64,000 bases of DNA. Origin: Flammeovirgaceae bacterium UBA2338 (lineage in GTDB: Bacteria > Bacteroidota > Bacteroidia > Cytophagales > Cyclobacteriaceae). The position numbers and the translations under genes are program-made. This document shows positions 54,094 to 62,916 of this stretch, one piece after another; within the stretch, counting starts at the first letter, position 1; each line of letters opens with the position of its first letter. The stretch is from NCBI GenBank assembly GCA_002344795.1, contig DDUM01000022.1, positions 12,026-76,025 of the forward strand, in the 5' to 3' direction. Under the pieces are notes generated by a model. It worked only from the letters and a program-made list of their open reading frames with translations, was not told the DNA's origin and searched no databases.

Positions 54094-54993
54094 ATGTTTT
54101 CACTAAGCACATGGCTTCACCTTCGTTTTTCCTTTTCGTTTTTTTTGATGCCTGTGTATTTTTTTGCCTTAGGGCACTCACCCAACTTCACGGAATCCAG
54201 AATCATTTGGACTTTTTTAATTATTCACCTGTTGCTTTATCCTGCAAGCAATGGGTATAACAGCTATTTTGACAAGGATGAAAAAAGCATTGGTGGCCTT
54301 AAAAATCCACCCCCGGTAAAAAAAGAACTTTATTTCATTTCTCTGCTAATGGACATTACAGCCATCGTATTAGCATTAGAAATAAGTGTTCTGTTTGCCA
54401 GCATGATATTTATTTATGGCCTGGCATCAAAAGCGTATAGCCATCCCTCCTTCAGATTGAAGAAGATGCCTGTTTTAGGCTGGTTGGTAATCGGATTCTT
54501 TCAGGGGTTTTTTACTTTTTTAATGTGTTACGAAGGGATCAATGTATTTGGAATATCGGGCGTATTAAAAACGAATATTTTAATTCCAGCTGCCCTAACC
54601 ACTGTCATGCTCTTGGGAAGCTACCCTATGACTCAGATTTATCAACATGAGGAAGACAGCAAACGAGGAGACAAAACATTGAGTGTTTTGTTAGGCATTA
54701 AGGGAACGTTTGTATTTACCGCTATCGTATTTGCTATAGCCACTTTGGGATTTGCACTCTACTTTATCTTGTTCTTCAAGATCAAATATGCAATCGTATT
54801 TGTGGTTTCACTTTCTCCTGTACTTCTCTATTTTTTTATTTGGTTTATTCAATCAAGGAAAAACATAGAGGTTGTCAATTATTCGCGAACGATGTGGCTC
54901 AACTTTATTTCGGCCATTTGTCTCAACGGATTTTTTATTTATTTCTTCCTCGATTTCACTCAGGTCATACAAGCTGTAAAAGCTGGATTTTAG
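54094..54993 (+). CDS. UbiA-family prenyltransferase
   Basis: 299 residues, about nine helices. The first Asp-rich motif is N56-SYF-D60-K-D62 (NGYNSYFDKDEKSIGG) and the second is YPMTQIYQHEEDSKRGDKT. UbiA enzymes transfer prenyl chains to aromatic acceptors in membranes. ATG 54094 is preferred over TTG 54082. Placed divergently from the polyketide synthase and convergent to the FAD oxidoreductase (4 bp between stops), so a role in prenylating the polyketide product is plausible but unproven. Confidence 0.88.
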   Translation: MFSLSTWLHLRFSFSFFLMPVYFFALGHSPNFTESRIIWTFLIIHLLLYPASNGYNSYFDKDEKSIGGLKNPPPVKKELYFISLLMDITAIVLALEISVLFASMIFIYGLASKAYSHPSFRLKKMPVLGWLVIGFFQGFFTFLMCYEGINVFGISGVLKTNILIPAALTTVMLLGSYPMTQIYQHEEDSKRGDKTLSVLLGIKGTFVFTAIVFAIATLGFALYFILFFKIKYAIVFVVSLSPVLLYFFIWFIQSRKNIEVVNYSRTMWLNFISAICLNGFFIYFFLDFTQVIQAVKAGF

Positions 54994-54997
54994 CTTA

Positions 54998-56110
54998 TTA
55001 GAAAGGCTTTCCGTGTGATTTTGAAATAAGATACTGAGCTAATGGTTTAAAGTTTTGTGCCAGCCCCACTGCCAGATTGGAAGTAAAAGTGGATCCAAAA
55101 AGATTTTGTAACTGTCTGCCTACACGCAAACGGGCTGCAAATTGTTGTTGCCACTCTTTAGCATAAGAAGACTCCAGCTCTTTTCTGGATGAGGATTCGT
55201 TTTTACAATATTGTACAATGTGACCCGACAGAATTTTAGAGGTGTGAATAGCCATTGCCATTCCATTGCCGCATAAAGGAGTAATCATGCCAGCAGCATC
55301 TCCTGCCATTAATATATGATTTTCAACCGGCCCTTTTGTCTCAAAGGAAACTTCATTGATTGTTTCAGGAACAGCAAAAACAAACTCAGCATTCTTAAAA
55401 ATGTTTTTTAGAAAAGGATTTTTAAAAAGAATTTGCTCTTCCAATGCGTGGATACTTCCTGTCTTTTTTAGGTTATCTCTATGACTCAGGTAACATAGGT
55501 TTGAAATGCCATCTTCAACATGGCTGATTCCGCAATAGCCGTCTTTAAAATTATGTAAGGCAATCAGGCCATCTGGGTGTTCAGTTCTTATATGATATTT
55601 CACACCAATGTAAGGGGATCTTTTTTTAATAAATCGCCTGTCCAGAGTTACATCCAGTCTGGATCGTTTTCCGTACGACCCAACGATTACATCCGAAGCA
55701 AATGTTTTTTCTTTTGTTGACAGGATAAACTGATTCTCCTTAAACTGGATTGTGCTTACTTCCGTGTTTTGATGAACCTCTACCCCCTCCTGAATTGCTT
55801 TTTGATATAACCAATTATCGAAGCAGTACCTGCTTATACCAAAGCCGCCCAGGTTCAACGGTAGTGAAGCCGACTTTCCATTGACTGAAGTGAGTTGGAG
55901 TCTATTAATTTGTGAAGGATGAAACTCTTCCGGGTATAAACTCAGGGATTTTAAAAAGGGGATTGTTTCGTTAGAAATGTATTCGCCACACACCCTATGA
56001 AACGGGTAAAGCTTTTTTTCAAAAAGCTGGGCAGGAATGTTTTCCCGTACTAGCTGAATGGATGTTAACAATCCCGAGAGCCCTCCTCCAATTATGGTGA
56101 CTTTTTTCAA
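54998..56110 (-). CDS. FAD-dependent oxidoreductase (geranylgeranyl-reductase / monooxygenase type)
   Basis: 370 residues. The Rossmann GGGLSGLLTSIQLV (8-21) binds FAD, HRVCGEYIS is the CGE motif of the geranylgeranyl reductase-like clade, and the distal GDAAGMITPLCGNGMAMAIH contacts FAD. Could reduce or hydroxylate an aromatic or isoprenoid. In the Streptomyces srs genes the third enzyme, SrsC, is an FAD hydroxylase, so a hydroxylase role fits the neighbourhood. Confidence 0.88.
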   Translation of the reverse strand: MKKVTIIGGGLSGLLTSIQLVRENIPAQLFEKKLYPFHRVCGEYISNETIPFLKSLSLYPEEFHPSQINRLQLTSVNGKSASLPLNLGGFGISRYCFDNWLYQKAIQEGVEVHQNTEVSTIQFKENQFILSTKEKTFASDVIVGSYGKRSRLDVTLDRRFIKKRSPYIGVKYHIRTEHPDGLIALHNFKDGYCGISHVEDGISNLCYLSHRDNLKKTGSIHALEEQILFKNPFLKNIFKNAEFVFAVPETINEVSFETKGPVENHILMAGDAAGMITPLCGNGMAMAIHTSKILSGHIVQYCKNESSSRKELESSYAKEWQQQFAARLRVGRQLQNLFGSTFTSNLAVGLAQNFKPLAQYLISKSHGKPF

Positions 56111-56258
56111 ATCAAATATTGATTTTCAGCGTTAAAACAATGTTGTTGAAAATTTGTTGATATCCGTGCGATACTTTTCGTTTAATTAGCGTTATAAACT
56201 TAACTTAAATTGGTTACCGCAATACCTAAGGGGAGATAAAAGATGTCTAAAGTTGAAT

Positions 56259-56738
56259 ATGCAATCAGAAATAAAAAGTAAGAGAGTTTTTCAAGACCTG
56301 AATGTATTACTGGTTGGAAATAATCCAATAGAGTTAAGTAGGGTTTTTGATAACATTAAAAATGTTCCGGGAAGGAGAATTTTGACAGAGATAGCGTTTG
56401 ATATTAAAACAATATTTGAACGACTTGTAAACTTTCGCCCTAACTACATTCTAATAGACGACAACATTGGAAAAGTAGCATTAAAAAATGCTGTAAAAAT
56501 GTTGAGTAAGGACAAGAAGACAAAAGATGTTCCTATTGCCATTCTGAAAAATTCAAATTATGAGGAGGTATTCAGTGTAGGAGTGATGGATTATATTCTA
56601 AAGGAAAACATCAACGGACAGTCTTTATACACGGCCCTTACCAATTCGTTAAAATTCAGAAGAACCCAACTTTATCTGTATAAAGCATTAAAGAGAAGAA
56701 AAAGGCAATTGAGAAAACTAACCAGTAATCAAATCTGA
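56259..56738 (+). CDS. Degenerate receiver-domain protein
   Basis: 159 residues. The fold of a receiver is visible: NVLLVGNNPIELSRVF, RPNYILIDDNIG with Asp67 at the phosphoacceptor place, and DYILKEN with the conserved Lys. The acidic pocket at the end of strand one is G20-N21 instead of two acidic residues, and the switch Thr/Ser is Lys in IAILKNSN. A basic tail (KALKRRKRQLRKL) follows. Signalling by phosphorylation is doubtful. A short frame (56243-56281) precedes and overlaps the start. Confidence 0.75.
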   Translation: MQSEIKSKRVFQDLNVLLVGNNPIELSRVFDNIKNVPGRRILTEIAFDIKTIFERLVNFRPNYILIDDNIGKVALKNAVKMLSKDKKTKDVPIAILKNSNYEEVFSVGVMDYILKENINGQSLYTALTNSLKFRRTQLYLYKALKRRKRQLRKLTSNQI

Positions 56739-57961
56739 TTAACTAACCGGAACTCCACTTTTATCGTGGCTCCGTCCCTGTTTACCTCCAGTACAATTCG
56801 TTTTCCTTCTTTAGAATTGAAAAATCCGTTGAGTTGATTTAGGTTCATATTCTGGGCCTCTGTTCCATTAATTGACATGATCAGATCCCCTTCTTTTAGC
56901 CCCGCCAATTCACCAGGCGAGCCGCTTCTAAGGTGCGTTATTTCATAAGTTCTTAATCTTGCCCCCTTGGCTTTTATAATAAGCCCCCCCATGTCATGAT
57001 TAAATTTTTTCTTATAGGACGCATTTTTTTTGATGTAAATTTCTTCATTGGGAAAATTGAAGATGACGCTGAACCGGCTTAGTATCTCGCCACCCACAGC
57101 CCCATTTCTGCGAATGGATTCGCCTTTAAAAAGACCATCGGAATAGCTCTCGGGGTCTGGAAAGTTAGCAATGACCTTATCGATCTTGTATTCGCCTATT
57201 GTTAGTGCATCGATTCTTCCAATTCGCCCTGTAATCTCTCCCCCAAGGCCTCTTCCAATAATGCTTTCAATGTTTTTTTCGGGTATTGTAATGGCTGGAT
57301 CAGATTCTGGTTCAAGCACCAATCCATGGCTGGCTCCTGTGTCCATTAATAGTTTTACGTCAAGTTCAGTATTGTCATTGAGCTTTGCTTTGGCCATTAC
57401 AAAGGGCTTAGTGTCCTCTATCACAATATTTATAGTATGATATCTTCTCTTTTTTTTAAAATGTTCGGGGGAGAGCAGAACAATTCTTTTTTTATGGTAG
57501 TCAATGCGAATAATAAATCTGCTGAAGAGCTCGTAACCCAAAATCCCATGCACCTCTGTTCCCAGGTAATTTCGCAATTCGAGGTAATCTTTCTCAAGCA
57601 CTAACATGGAGTGACCTTTTCCCTGAACGCCAGGCAAATCCAAAGTGACGTTATCAGTTACGTAGGCATCTACTAATTTTTCACCGCCTGGCCCCGAGAT
57701 GAAAATTTCTTTCGAATAGGTCAGACCCAGTATGTCACTGTATGTTTTTTGAGTCAGAACGGTGGTGCGCACTCCAGTATCAAGAATAAATTTGAGTGGT
57801 GCCTGATTGTTTAGAACAACTGGAATCACAACCATGTTGTTCATAATCTCTACAGGGATGGTAACTTTTTTCTTGCCGTTTTCAACCCTAAATCCAGAAT
57901 GCTGCGAAAAGCAGATTGTGGTAATAACCAGAAGAACATTAGACAGTATAACTCTTAGCAT
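56729..57961 (-). CDS. Secreted aspartyl protease with PDZ domain
   Basis: 410 residues from ATG 57961, signal peptide about 1-20 (FSQ end). Two aspartyl-protease-like halves: LKFILDTGVRTTVL (Asp61) and VKLLMDTGASHGLVL (about 205), the retropepsin-like DTG arrangement. A C-terminal PDZ (about 325-400: LRSGSPGELAGLKEGDLIMSINGTEA) follows. Likely a periplasmic peptidase. A GTG 6 bp upstream is in frame and rejected. Confidence 0.88.
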   Translation of the reverse strand: MLRVILSNVLLVITTICFSQHSGFRVENGKKKVTIPVEIMNNMVVIPVVLNNQAPLKFILDTGVRTTVLTQKTYSDILGLTYSKEIFISGPGGEKLVDAYVTDNVTLDLPGVQGKGHSMLVLEKDYLELRNYLGTEVHGILGYELFSRFIIRIDYHKKRIVLLSPEHFKKKRRYHTINIVIEDTKPFVMAKAKLNDNTELDVKLLMDTGASHGLVLEPESDPAITIPEKNIESIIGRGLGGEITGRIGRIDALTIGEYKIDKVIANFPDPESYSDGLFKGESIRRNGAVGGEILSRFSVIFNFPNEEIYIKKNASYKKKFNHDMGGLIIKAKGARLRTYEITHLRSGSPGELAGLKEGDLIMSINGTEAQNMNLNQLNGFFNSKEGKRIVLEVNRDGATIKVEFRLVNQI

Positions 57962-58001
57962 AGGCACCCCTAAGACTCTAAACTATGTAAAAATTAAGAA
58001 T

Positions 58002-58544
58002 TTAAACGGTGCTTGCGCCAAGTTTGGCTAGTAGAATTTGGGGTATTTTTTCAACTATTAGCATATTCATATGACTTTGCTGAAGAAACCCATCTTCCAC
58101 CATTGTTTTCATTTGAATATGGAGGGGGTCGAAAAAGGAGTTGATGTTGAGTAATCCAACCGGTTGTGAAATAAGCCCAAGTTGTTTCCAGGTGAGAATT
58201 TCTGCAAGTTCCTCCAGAGTACCCCAGCCACCCGGCAGAGCAATAAAAGCATCAGAAAGATCAGCCATTCGCTTCTTTCTTTCGTGCATACTTTTCACTA
58301 CTTCCAATTGAGTTACCCCTTGATGCCCCAACTCTTTTTGCATTAAAAAATCCGGAATCACGCCAATTACTTTGCCTGAACCAGACAAAACTTCATCAGC
58401 AACTATTCCCATAAGGCCTATATTTCCGCCTCCATATACCAAAGAGCAATTGAATTCCAATAAGACCTGACCTAAAGTACGGGCGGCCTCTTTGTAGATA
58501 GGGCTATTACCAGAGTTTGATCCGCAGAAAACACAGACGTTCAT
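58002..58544 (-). CDS. LOG-family protein (TIGR00730)
   Basis: 180 residues from ATG 58544 (MNVCVFCGSNSGNSPIYKE). The family motif PGGxGTxxE is seen as LPGGWGTLEELAEIL, and the GGGNIGLMG loop is present. Family members hydrolyse nucleoside monophosphates such as cytokinin ribosides to release the base; bacterial members were long labelled lysine decarboxylase. Substrate here unknown. Confidence 0.92.
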   Translation of the reverse strand: MNVCVFCGSNSGNSPIYKEAARTLGQVLLEFNCSLVYGGGNIGLMGIVADEVLSGSGKVIGVIPDFLMQKELGHQGVTQLEVVKSMHERKKRMADLSDAFIALPGGWGTLEELAEILTWKQLGLISQPVGLLNINSFFDPLHIQMKTMVEDGFLQQSHMNMLIVEKIPQILLAKLGASTV

Positions 58545-58569
58545 GTGGGGCAAAGCTCCGCAGCGTGCC

Positions 58570-58677
58570 TTAATGTTTTACGTCATGCTCGTTATCGCTT
58601 ACCATCTTGTTGGGGAAGATCCATGGAGAAATGATGGCAAGGACAAAAAGGGCGATTACAACTGATATTGCTGGCAT
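58570..58677 (-). CDS. Small single-helix membrane peptide (35 residues)
   Basis: The minus strand gives MPAISVVIALFVLAIISPWI followed by FPNKMVSDNEHDVKH and a stop: one hydrophobic helix of about 18 residues, then a short charged tail. It is oriented like the LOG gene it precedes (25 bp before that start). No strong ribosome site is visible. Codon use and the helix make it plausible, but no homologue could be checked. Confidence 0.45.
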   Translation of the reverse strand: MPAISVVIALFVLAIISPWIFPNKMVSDNEHDVKH

Positions 58678-58827
58678 ATAATTCTTACTTTTCTAGAAGG
58701 TAAAGTTAATGACATACTTGGAAATCCACAGAAGTAAGAGAAAAAAGTTAAGAGTGCAACCATTTCATATTGTGGGGAGTTAATACCATTTAGGGTTGTT
58801 AAGGAACTAAGTAAAGTAAATTCAATA

Positions 58828-59376
58828 ATGAAAAGATTTTTGATCGTTACGGGGGTTCTGTTTTTGATCATTTTGGCAGTTCTCGCCTATGTCCGGTTTT
58901 ATTATACCAAAACCTTCAGCCCGGAGGCTACAGCAGAGTATAACAAAAACGGAAAGTATCTATCTGTTTTTTATAACCGACCTTCCAAAAAAGGGAGGGT
59001 CATATTTGGAGAGCTTGTCCCCTATGATACTATCTGGCGAACTGGCGCCAATGAAGCAACGATGTTCAGAACGAATACGGATCTGATGATCAAAGGCCAA
59101 CCATTGAAAGAAGGTGTTTATTCTCTCTGGACCATCCCAGGGGAGCAAACCTGGAAGGTTATTTTTAATAGTGAGAGCGGGCAGTGGGGGGTCGATTTCG
59201 ATGGAGAAGCGAATAGAGACCCTGCGAAGGATGTACTTACCGTAGAAGTCCCTTCATTAACACACAGCAAGGAATTCGAGCAGTTTACAATTTCAATCGA
59301 GCAGGTGGGTGAAGATGTGGAACTTATCTTATTGTGGGATAAAACCATTGTAGTGGTACCCATTAGTTTCCCCTAA
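58828..59376 (+). CDS. DUF2911 protein
   Basis: 182 residues with an N-terminal membrane helix (about 4-22). LSVFYNRPSKKGRVIFGELVPYDTIWRTGANEATMF is the diagnostic DUF2911 block, followed by GVYSLWTIPGEQTWKVIFN and a C-terminal beta strand pair. Function unknown; probably faces the periplasm. Confidence 0.93.
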   Translation: MKRFLIVTGVLFLIILAVLAYVRFYYTKTFSPEATAEYNKNGKYLSVFYNRPSKKGRVIFGELVPYDTIWRTGANEATMFRTNTDLMIKGQPLKEGVYSLWTIPGEQTWKVIFNSESGQWGVDFDGEANRDPAKDVLTVEVPSLTHSKEFEQFTISIEQVGEDVELILLWDKTIVVVPISFP

Positions 59377-59384
59377 CAACACCT

Positions 59385-61103
59385 TTACTCAGCAACAATT
59401 ATCTTTACTATAGTTTTTCGATTTTCTGCTATCTCTTCCGGGATGGCCTTGTTGGTGAAGTGGAGATTTTGGGCTGTTGCTCCTTCTTTGATTAGAAAAT
59501 TGATGATGGCCTTTGCCTGTGCCTCCGTTCGATTGTTGTGATACGTTTTTTTAATAGCCACTGAATCTACCAGAATAGTTTTAAAGGCTATTTTTCTGAT
59601 GGAGTCGATTTGTTCCATAAAAGTTGTATTCTCTGGCGTTACGGAAATGGAATCTGTCTGCACCTGTACATTCTTTAATGAATCGCGCTCATTGATCACA
59701 ATAAGCAAAGAATCCAACTTTACAGTATCTGGAACTTGTCTTGGAACAGAGTAATGTATAGTGTCAATAATCACTTCTGTTAAGTCAGCGCTGGATCGTA
59801 AGGAATCGGTAAGGTAACCATGGAGCGTAACGTCCACCACGAATTTTCTATCGGAATTTCCCTTTACCATCCTGGTAAGTCTGCGCAAGCTTTGCGCAGA
59901 ACTGGCAGATAAACTGGATGTAGCAGGCTCAAACTCAATGCCCAACTCTAATTCTGTTCCTTTGGCAAGAGGTTTTATAACGGCTTCTACCTTGTCCGAC
60001 ATGGGAACTTGATCGGATGTAAAATCATAGGTCTTGGAATAGAATGTGTAATTGTCCTTTTCTGGTTCTATAGATAGATTGTAGACTGCCCCTTCTTTAA
60101 GATAGAATGTAAAAGTGCCATCTTTTTCCGGGCGCCCATTGTAAATTCTTTTTTGATCTTTTTGATCAAAAACTGCAATGTAGGGAGAAGAAGGATTTTC
60201 CAACCCACTGACAATACCTTCAATTTTTACTGTAGCTTTTGGTTTTTGATTGGCGGGAAATAGTAATTCAACAATTTCGCTTGTTCTGGGACCAGGTTGA
60301 TCTTTTAAAAGGTATCTTCCAAGCGATGAGGCACTCACATACTGGTCATCTTTGGTTGTATTGGCGAAAGAAAGAGGCTCAGGTTTAGACCAGATTCCGT
60401 CCTCAAGCCTTGTGAGGTAGAGGTCCATTCCGCCTTTGTTTTGAGGAAGTCGGTCAGAAGAAAAAATTAGAGTTTCACCATCCCCAAGGATTCTAGGTGA
60501 TTGGGAGTTTCCGGTATTGATGTAATCAGGAAGCACTACAGGTTCCTCCCATTTTCCAAGGCGTGATTTTTTGGACACCAGTATTTTGCATCCCGAAGCA
60601 TTTTTCTGATCCATTTTCTCACAGCGCATAAAATATAAGGCCGATTCGTCCGGGGCAAGTGATGGGCAGGCCTCCTGTCCAATGCTGTTGATGGGGAGCC
60701 CAAGGTTTACAGGTTCGGACCAAAATGCCCCACGGAGTTGACTGACTAAGATATCAAATCCTCCAAGCCCTCCGGATTTTAAACTCGATAAGTACATTGT
60801 TTTTCCATCTGAACTTAAAGCAAATCCATGCAAGAATGTAAGGCGGTTATTGACTGTTTTCGGCATCATCACCGGGTCTTTCCAGTTTACTGCATCTTTT
60901 TTGGTGGTGTAGAAAAGGGTCAATTGGTTTTCGTCTGAATTATCAGAAACAAATAGGAGTGAATTGCCGTCCAGACTGATGTAAGGGGCACTCACATTAA
61001 TGGCCGGATGATTTATAGTTGCCGGAAGTTTTCTCAATTTTGCCTGACTAAAACATTGCGAAAACGTTAATAGTAGAAGCAAGGGGAAGAGTAACTTATT
61101 CAT
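59385..61103 (-). CDS. PD40-repeat / OmpA-like envelope protein
   Basis: 572 residues with a signal peptide (MNKLLFPLLLLLTFSQ). WD40-like PD40 blades (SLDGNSLLFVSDN, SSDGKTMYLSSLKSGGLGGFD, APDESALYFMR, GDGETLIFSSDR) fill about 40-260; a carboxypeptidase-regulatory-like sandwich follows (about 275-345). The last part contains LKSL-like strand IEFEPATSSLSASSAQSLRR and RTEAQAKAIINFLIKEG, resembling OmpA peptidoglycan-binding elements. Such proteins are common in the Bacteroidota envelope; possibly linked to T9SS or gliding. Exact partner unknown. Confidence 0.8.
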   Translation of the reverse strand: MNKLLFPLLLLLTFSQCFSQAKLRKLPATINHPAINVSAPYISLDGNSLLFVSDNSDENQLTLFYTTKKDAVNWKDPVMMPKTVNNRLTFLHGFALSSDGKTMYLSSLKSGGLGGFDILVSQLRGAFWSEPVNLGLPINSIGQEACPSLAPDESALYFMRCEKMDQKNASGCKILVSKKSRLGKWEEPVVLPDYINTGNSQSPRILGDGETLIFSSDRLPQNKGGMDLYLTRLEDGIWSKPEPLSFANTTKDDQYVSASSLGRYLLKDQPGPRTSEIVELLFPANQKPKATVKIEGIVSGLENPSSPYIAVFDQKDQKRIYNGRPEKDGTFTFYLKEGAVYNLSIEPEKDNYTFYSKTYDFTSDQVPMSDKVEAVIKPLAKGTELELGIEFEPATSSLSASSAQSLRRLTRMVKGNSDRKFVVDVTLHGYLTDSLRSSADLTEVIIDTIHYSVPRQVPDTVKLDSLLIVINERDSLKNVQVQTDSISVTPENTTFMEQIDSIRKIAFKTILVDSVAIKKTYHNNRTEAQAKAIINFLIKEGATAQNLHFTNKAIPEEIAENRKTIVKIIVAE

Positions 61104-61143
61104 GCTCGTGAATTTGATCATTTAAAGTTAAATGCAAATTCAT

Positions 61144-61158
61144 TGCCATCTTGGCAAA
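61144..61158. promoter_or_regulatory. Perfect inverted repeat in a divergent gap
   Basis: TTGCCA-TCT-TGGCAA is an exact 6-bp repeat with a 3-nt centre between two divergent genes (starts at 61103 and 61241). Could bind a dimeric regulator, or be chance. The rest of the gap shows only weak promoter-like matches. Confidence 0.3.
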
Positions 61159-61240
61159 ATCTCCAAACTTTTGATGAAACTTTGAGTTCGAGGTTGTATC
61201 TTAGTTTCTTGCAGTGGAAATTTAAAAACAAATAAAGAGA

Positions 61241-61984
61241 ATGATTCAAGTAATACCTTCAATTGCCATAAGAAAGGGTAAGGTTGTGAAAATGAGGAAA
61301 GGTGATCCGGCCAGTGAGAAGGCATACGATGAGAACCCACTGGATCTTGCCAAACGATTTCAGGACAGCGGTATAGAAAAGCTACATCTTGTGGATTTAG
61401 ACGGTGCCGAGAAGGGTTCTCCAAAGAATTATCATGTTCTTGAGGCGATGTGTGCCTATACAGATTTAAAGATTGATTTTACAGGTGGCGTATCTACAGA
61501 TGGAGATGTAGGAAAAGCTTTTGAGTTCGGAGCTGCTCAGGTTACCGTGGCGAGCATTGCGGTCACCAACCCACCTCTTTTTACCTCATGGCTGGTTTCT
61601 TTCGGTAGGGAAAAGATTACTTTGGGTGCAGATGTAACAGATATCAAGTCCAAACAGATTGCTTTTCGTGGCTGGTTGAAAAAATCCGAAATAACTTTAT
61701 ACGACCATATTCAGCAATTTTATGAAGACGGGCTCAAATACGTAAAATCAACTGACGTGTCGAGGGATGGGGTGCTGGAGGGGCCTGCATTTGATTATTA
61801 TGAGGAAATCATTTCAAAATTTCCTGACCTTCAAATTCTAGCCAGTGGTGGAGTACGGGGAATTGATGACATCAAACGGTTGAATGATTTGGGTCTGTAT
61901 GCCGTTATTTTTGGAAAAGCATTTTACGAAGGTGTTTTGAAATTAAAGGACCTGGAGCACTTTATGGTGAGCAAGGAAAGCTGA
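61241..61984 (+). CDS. HisA-like TIM-barrel protein without the catalytic Asp
   Basis: 247 residues, clearly in the HisA/HisF fold: VIPSIAIRKGKVVKMRKGD, VDLDGAEKGSPKNY, IDFTGGVSTDGDVGKAFEFG, STDVSRDGVLEGP and ASGGVRGIDDIKRL. HisA isomerises ProFAR in histidine synthesis. The first-strand Asp8 of HisA is Ala here (VIPSIAIRKGK, codon GCC), while the second acid (about Asp127 in HisA) is kept in LGADVTDIKSK. There is no other his gene in the window. Either an altered function or a mutated enzyme. Confidence 0.85.
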   Translation: MIQVIPSIAIRKGKVVKMRKGDPASEKAYDENPLDLAKRFQDSGIEKLHLVDLDGAEKGSPKNYHVLEAMCAYTDLKIDFTGGVSTDGDVGKAFEFGAAQVTVASIAVTNPPLFTSWLVSFGREKITLGADVTDIKSKQIAFRGWLKKSEITLYDHIQQFYEDGLKYVKSTDVSRDGVLEGPAFDYYEEIISKFPDLQILASGGVRGIDDIKRLNDLGLYAVIFGKAFYEGVLKLKDLEHFMVSKES

Positions 61985-62094
61985 TGCTCCAATGCCAACA
62001 CGAGTAACTTGTTGAAAATTTTGATAGGATTTGGAGAGTAGCATACAACCGGGTATTGTGCAATACCTGTGAACAGCTGGTGTGGCTCGAAATT

Positions 62095-62295
62095 TTAAGC
62101 CAACATTTTTACACCTTTATCCTCATCAAGTGCTTTACGGATTTCCTCCATGGCTTCTTGTTTCAGCTCATAGTAGTCTCGGTTTTTGCGCGGCTTATTA
62201 AGGAGCCGTTTGATGTAAAGCAAAACCTGCTCAGCCTGAAGTCCGTTAAGCTCGTCCAAGGACGCCTGTATGGCGATTTTGGGTAAACTTTTCAT
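62095..62295 (-). CDS. Small hypothetical protein
   Basis: 66 residues, MKSLPKIAIQASLDELNGLQ, a helical, charged and amphipathic sequence ending RKALDEDKGVKMLA. Not recognised. Reminiscent in length of antitoxin or nucleic-acid-binding helices, but no partner toxin is next to it. Confidence 0.55.
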   Translation of the reverse strand: MKSLPKIAIQASLDELNGLQAEQVLLYIKRLLNKPRKNRDYYELKQEAMEEIRKALDEDKGVKMLA

Positions 62296-62491
62296 TTTAC
62301 GTAGTGGTTACCTCAGCTAATAACGTAAAAGAATGTGGTGTGGTTCAAGGTGGGAGGCACCGATTAATCTAAATACAACACTGGGGTAATGTTTGAACAT
62401 AAAATTTACCTTCCTATTAGGATTAGTCTCTAAATAGAAGAAATAGGCTTAAAGCTCTACTTCAATCTAAATTATGTTAAGTAAGATTCTG

Positions 62492-62878
62492 TTAACCCTT
62501 TAACAGCGCCAATATCTTTTCTTCATCTAGCGGTTTGGTCATATAGTGGTCAATACCCAGGCTCTTTGCTTGTTTTACGTCATCTGGGTTGATGGATGAG
62601 GTGAGGACAACAATAAGAATGCTTTCCTTTTTGGGGAAATCCAACTTTTTAAAGGCTTCAATAAATTGAAAGCCATCCATGATGGGCATATTGAGATCCA
62701 AAAAAATTATATCAGGAATGGCAACCTCACCTAGAAAATAGCTGTTGAGTAAATCAAGCGCTTCCTGTCCGTTGAGTGCCGAGTGCACCTCCTTGGCGAC
62801 ACCCAATTTATTTAAAGTTGTCTCTGTAATGAAATTGCAAATCTTATCATCATCGATCAGCAGAACATTTTTATCCAT
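62492..62878 (-). CDS. Response regulator, single receiver domain
   Basis: 128 residues. Acid pocket LIDDDK (8-11), phosphoacceptor Asp61 (DIIFLDLNMPIMDGF), switch Thr/Ser in IVVLTSSIN and Lys in DHYMTKPLDEEK. No output domain. It follows the REC-kinase hybrid gene by 38 bp, so the two likely form a phosphorelay. Confidence 0.92.
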   Translation of the reverse strand: MDKNVLLIDDDKICNFITETTLNKLGVAKEVHSALNGQEALDLLNSYFLGEVAIPDIIFLDLNMPIMDGFQFIEAFKKLDFPKKESILIVVLTSSINPDDVKQAKSLGIDHYMTKPLDEEKILALLKG

Positions 62879-62916
62879 TGATTTGAATTATGCTGTAAAG
62901 ATGATTCTTATTTTGA

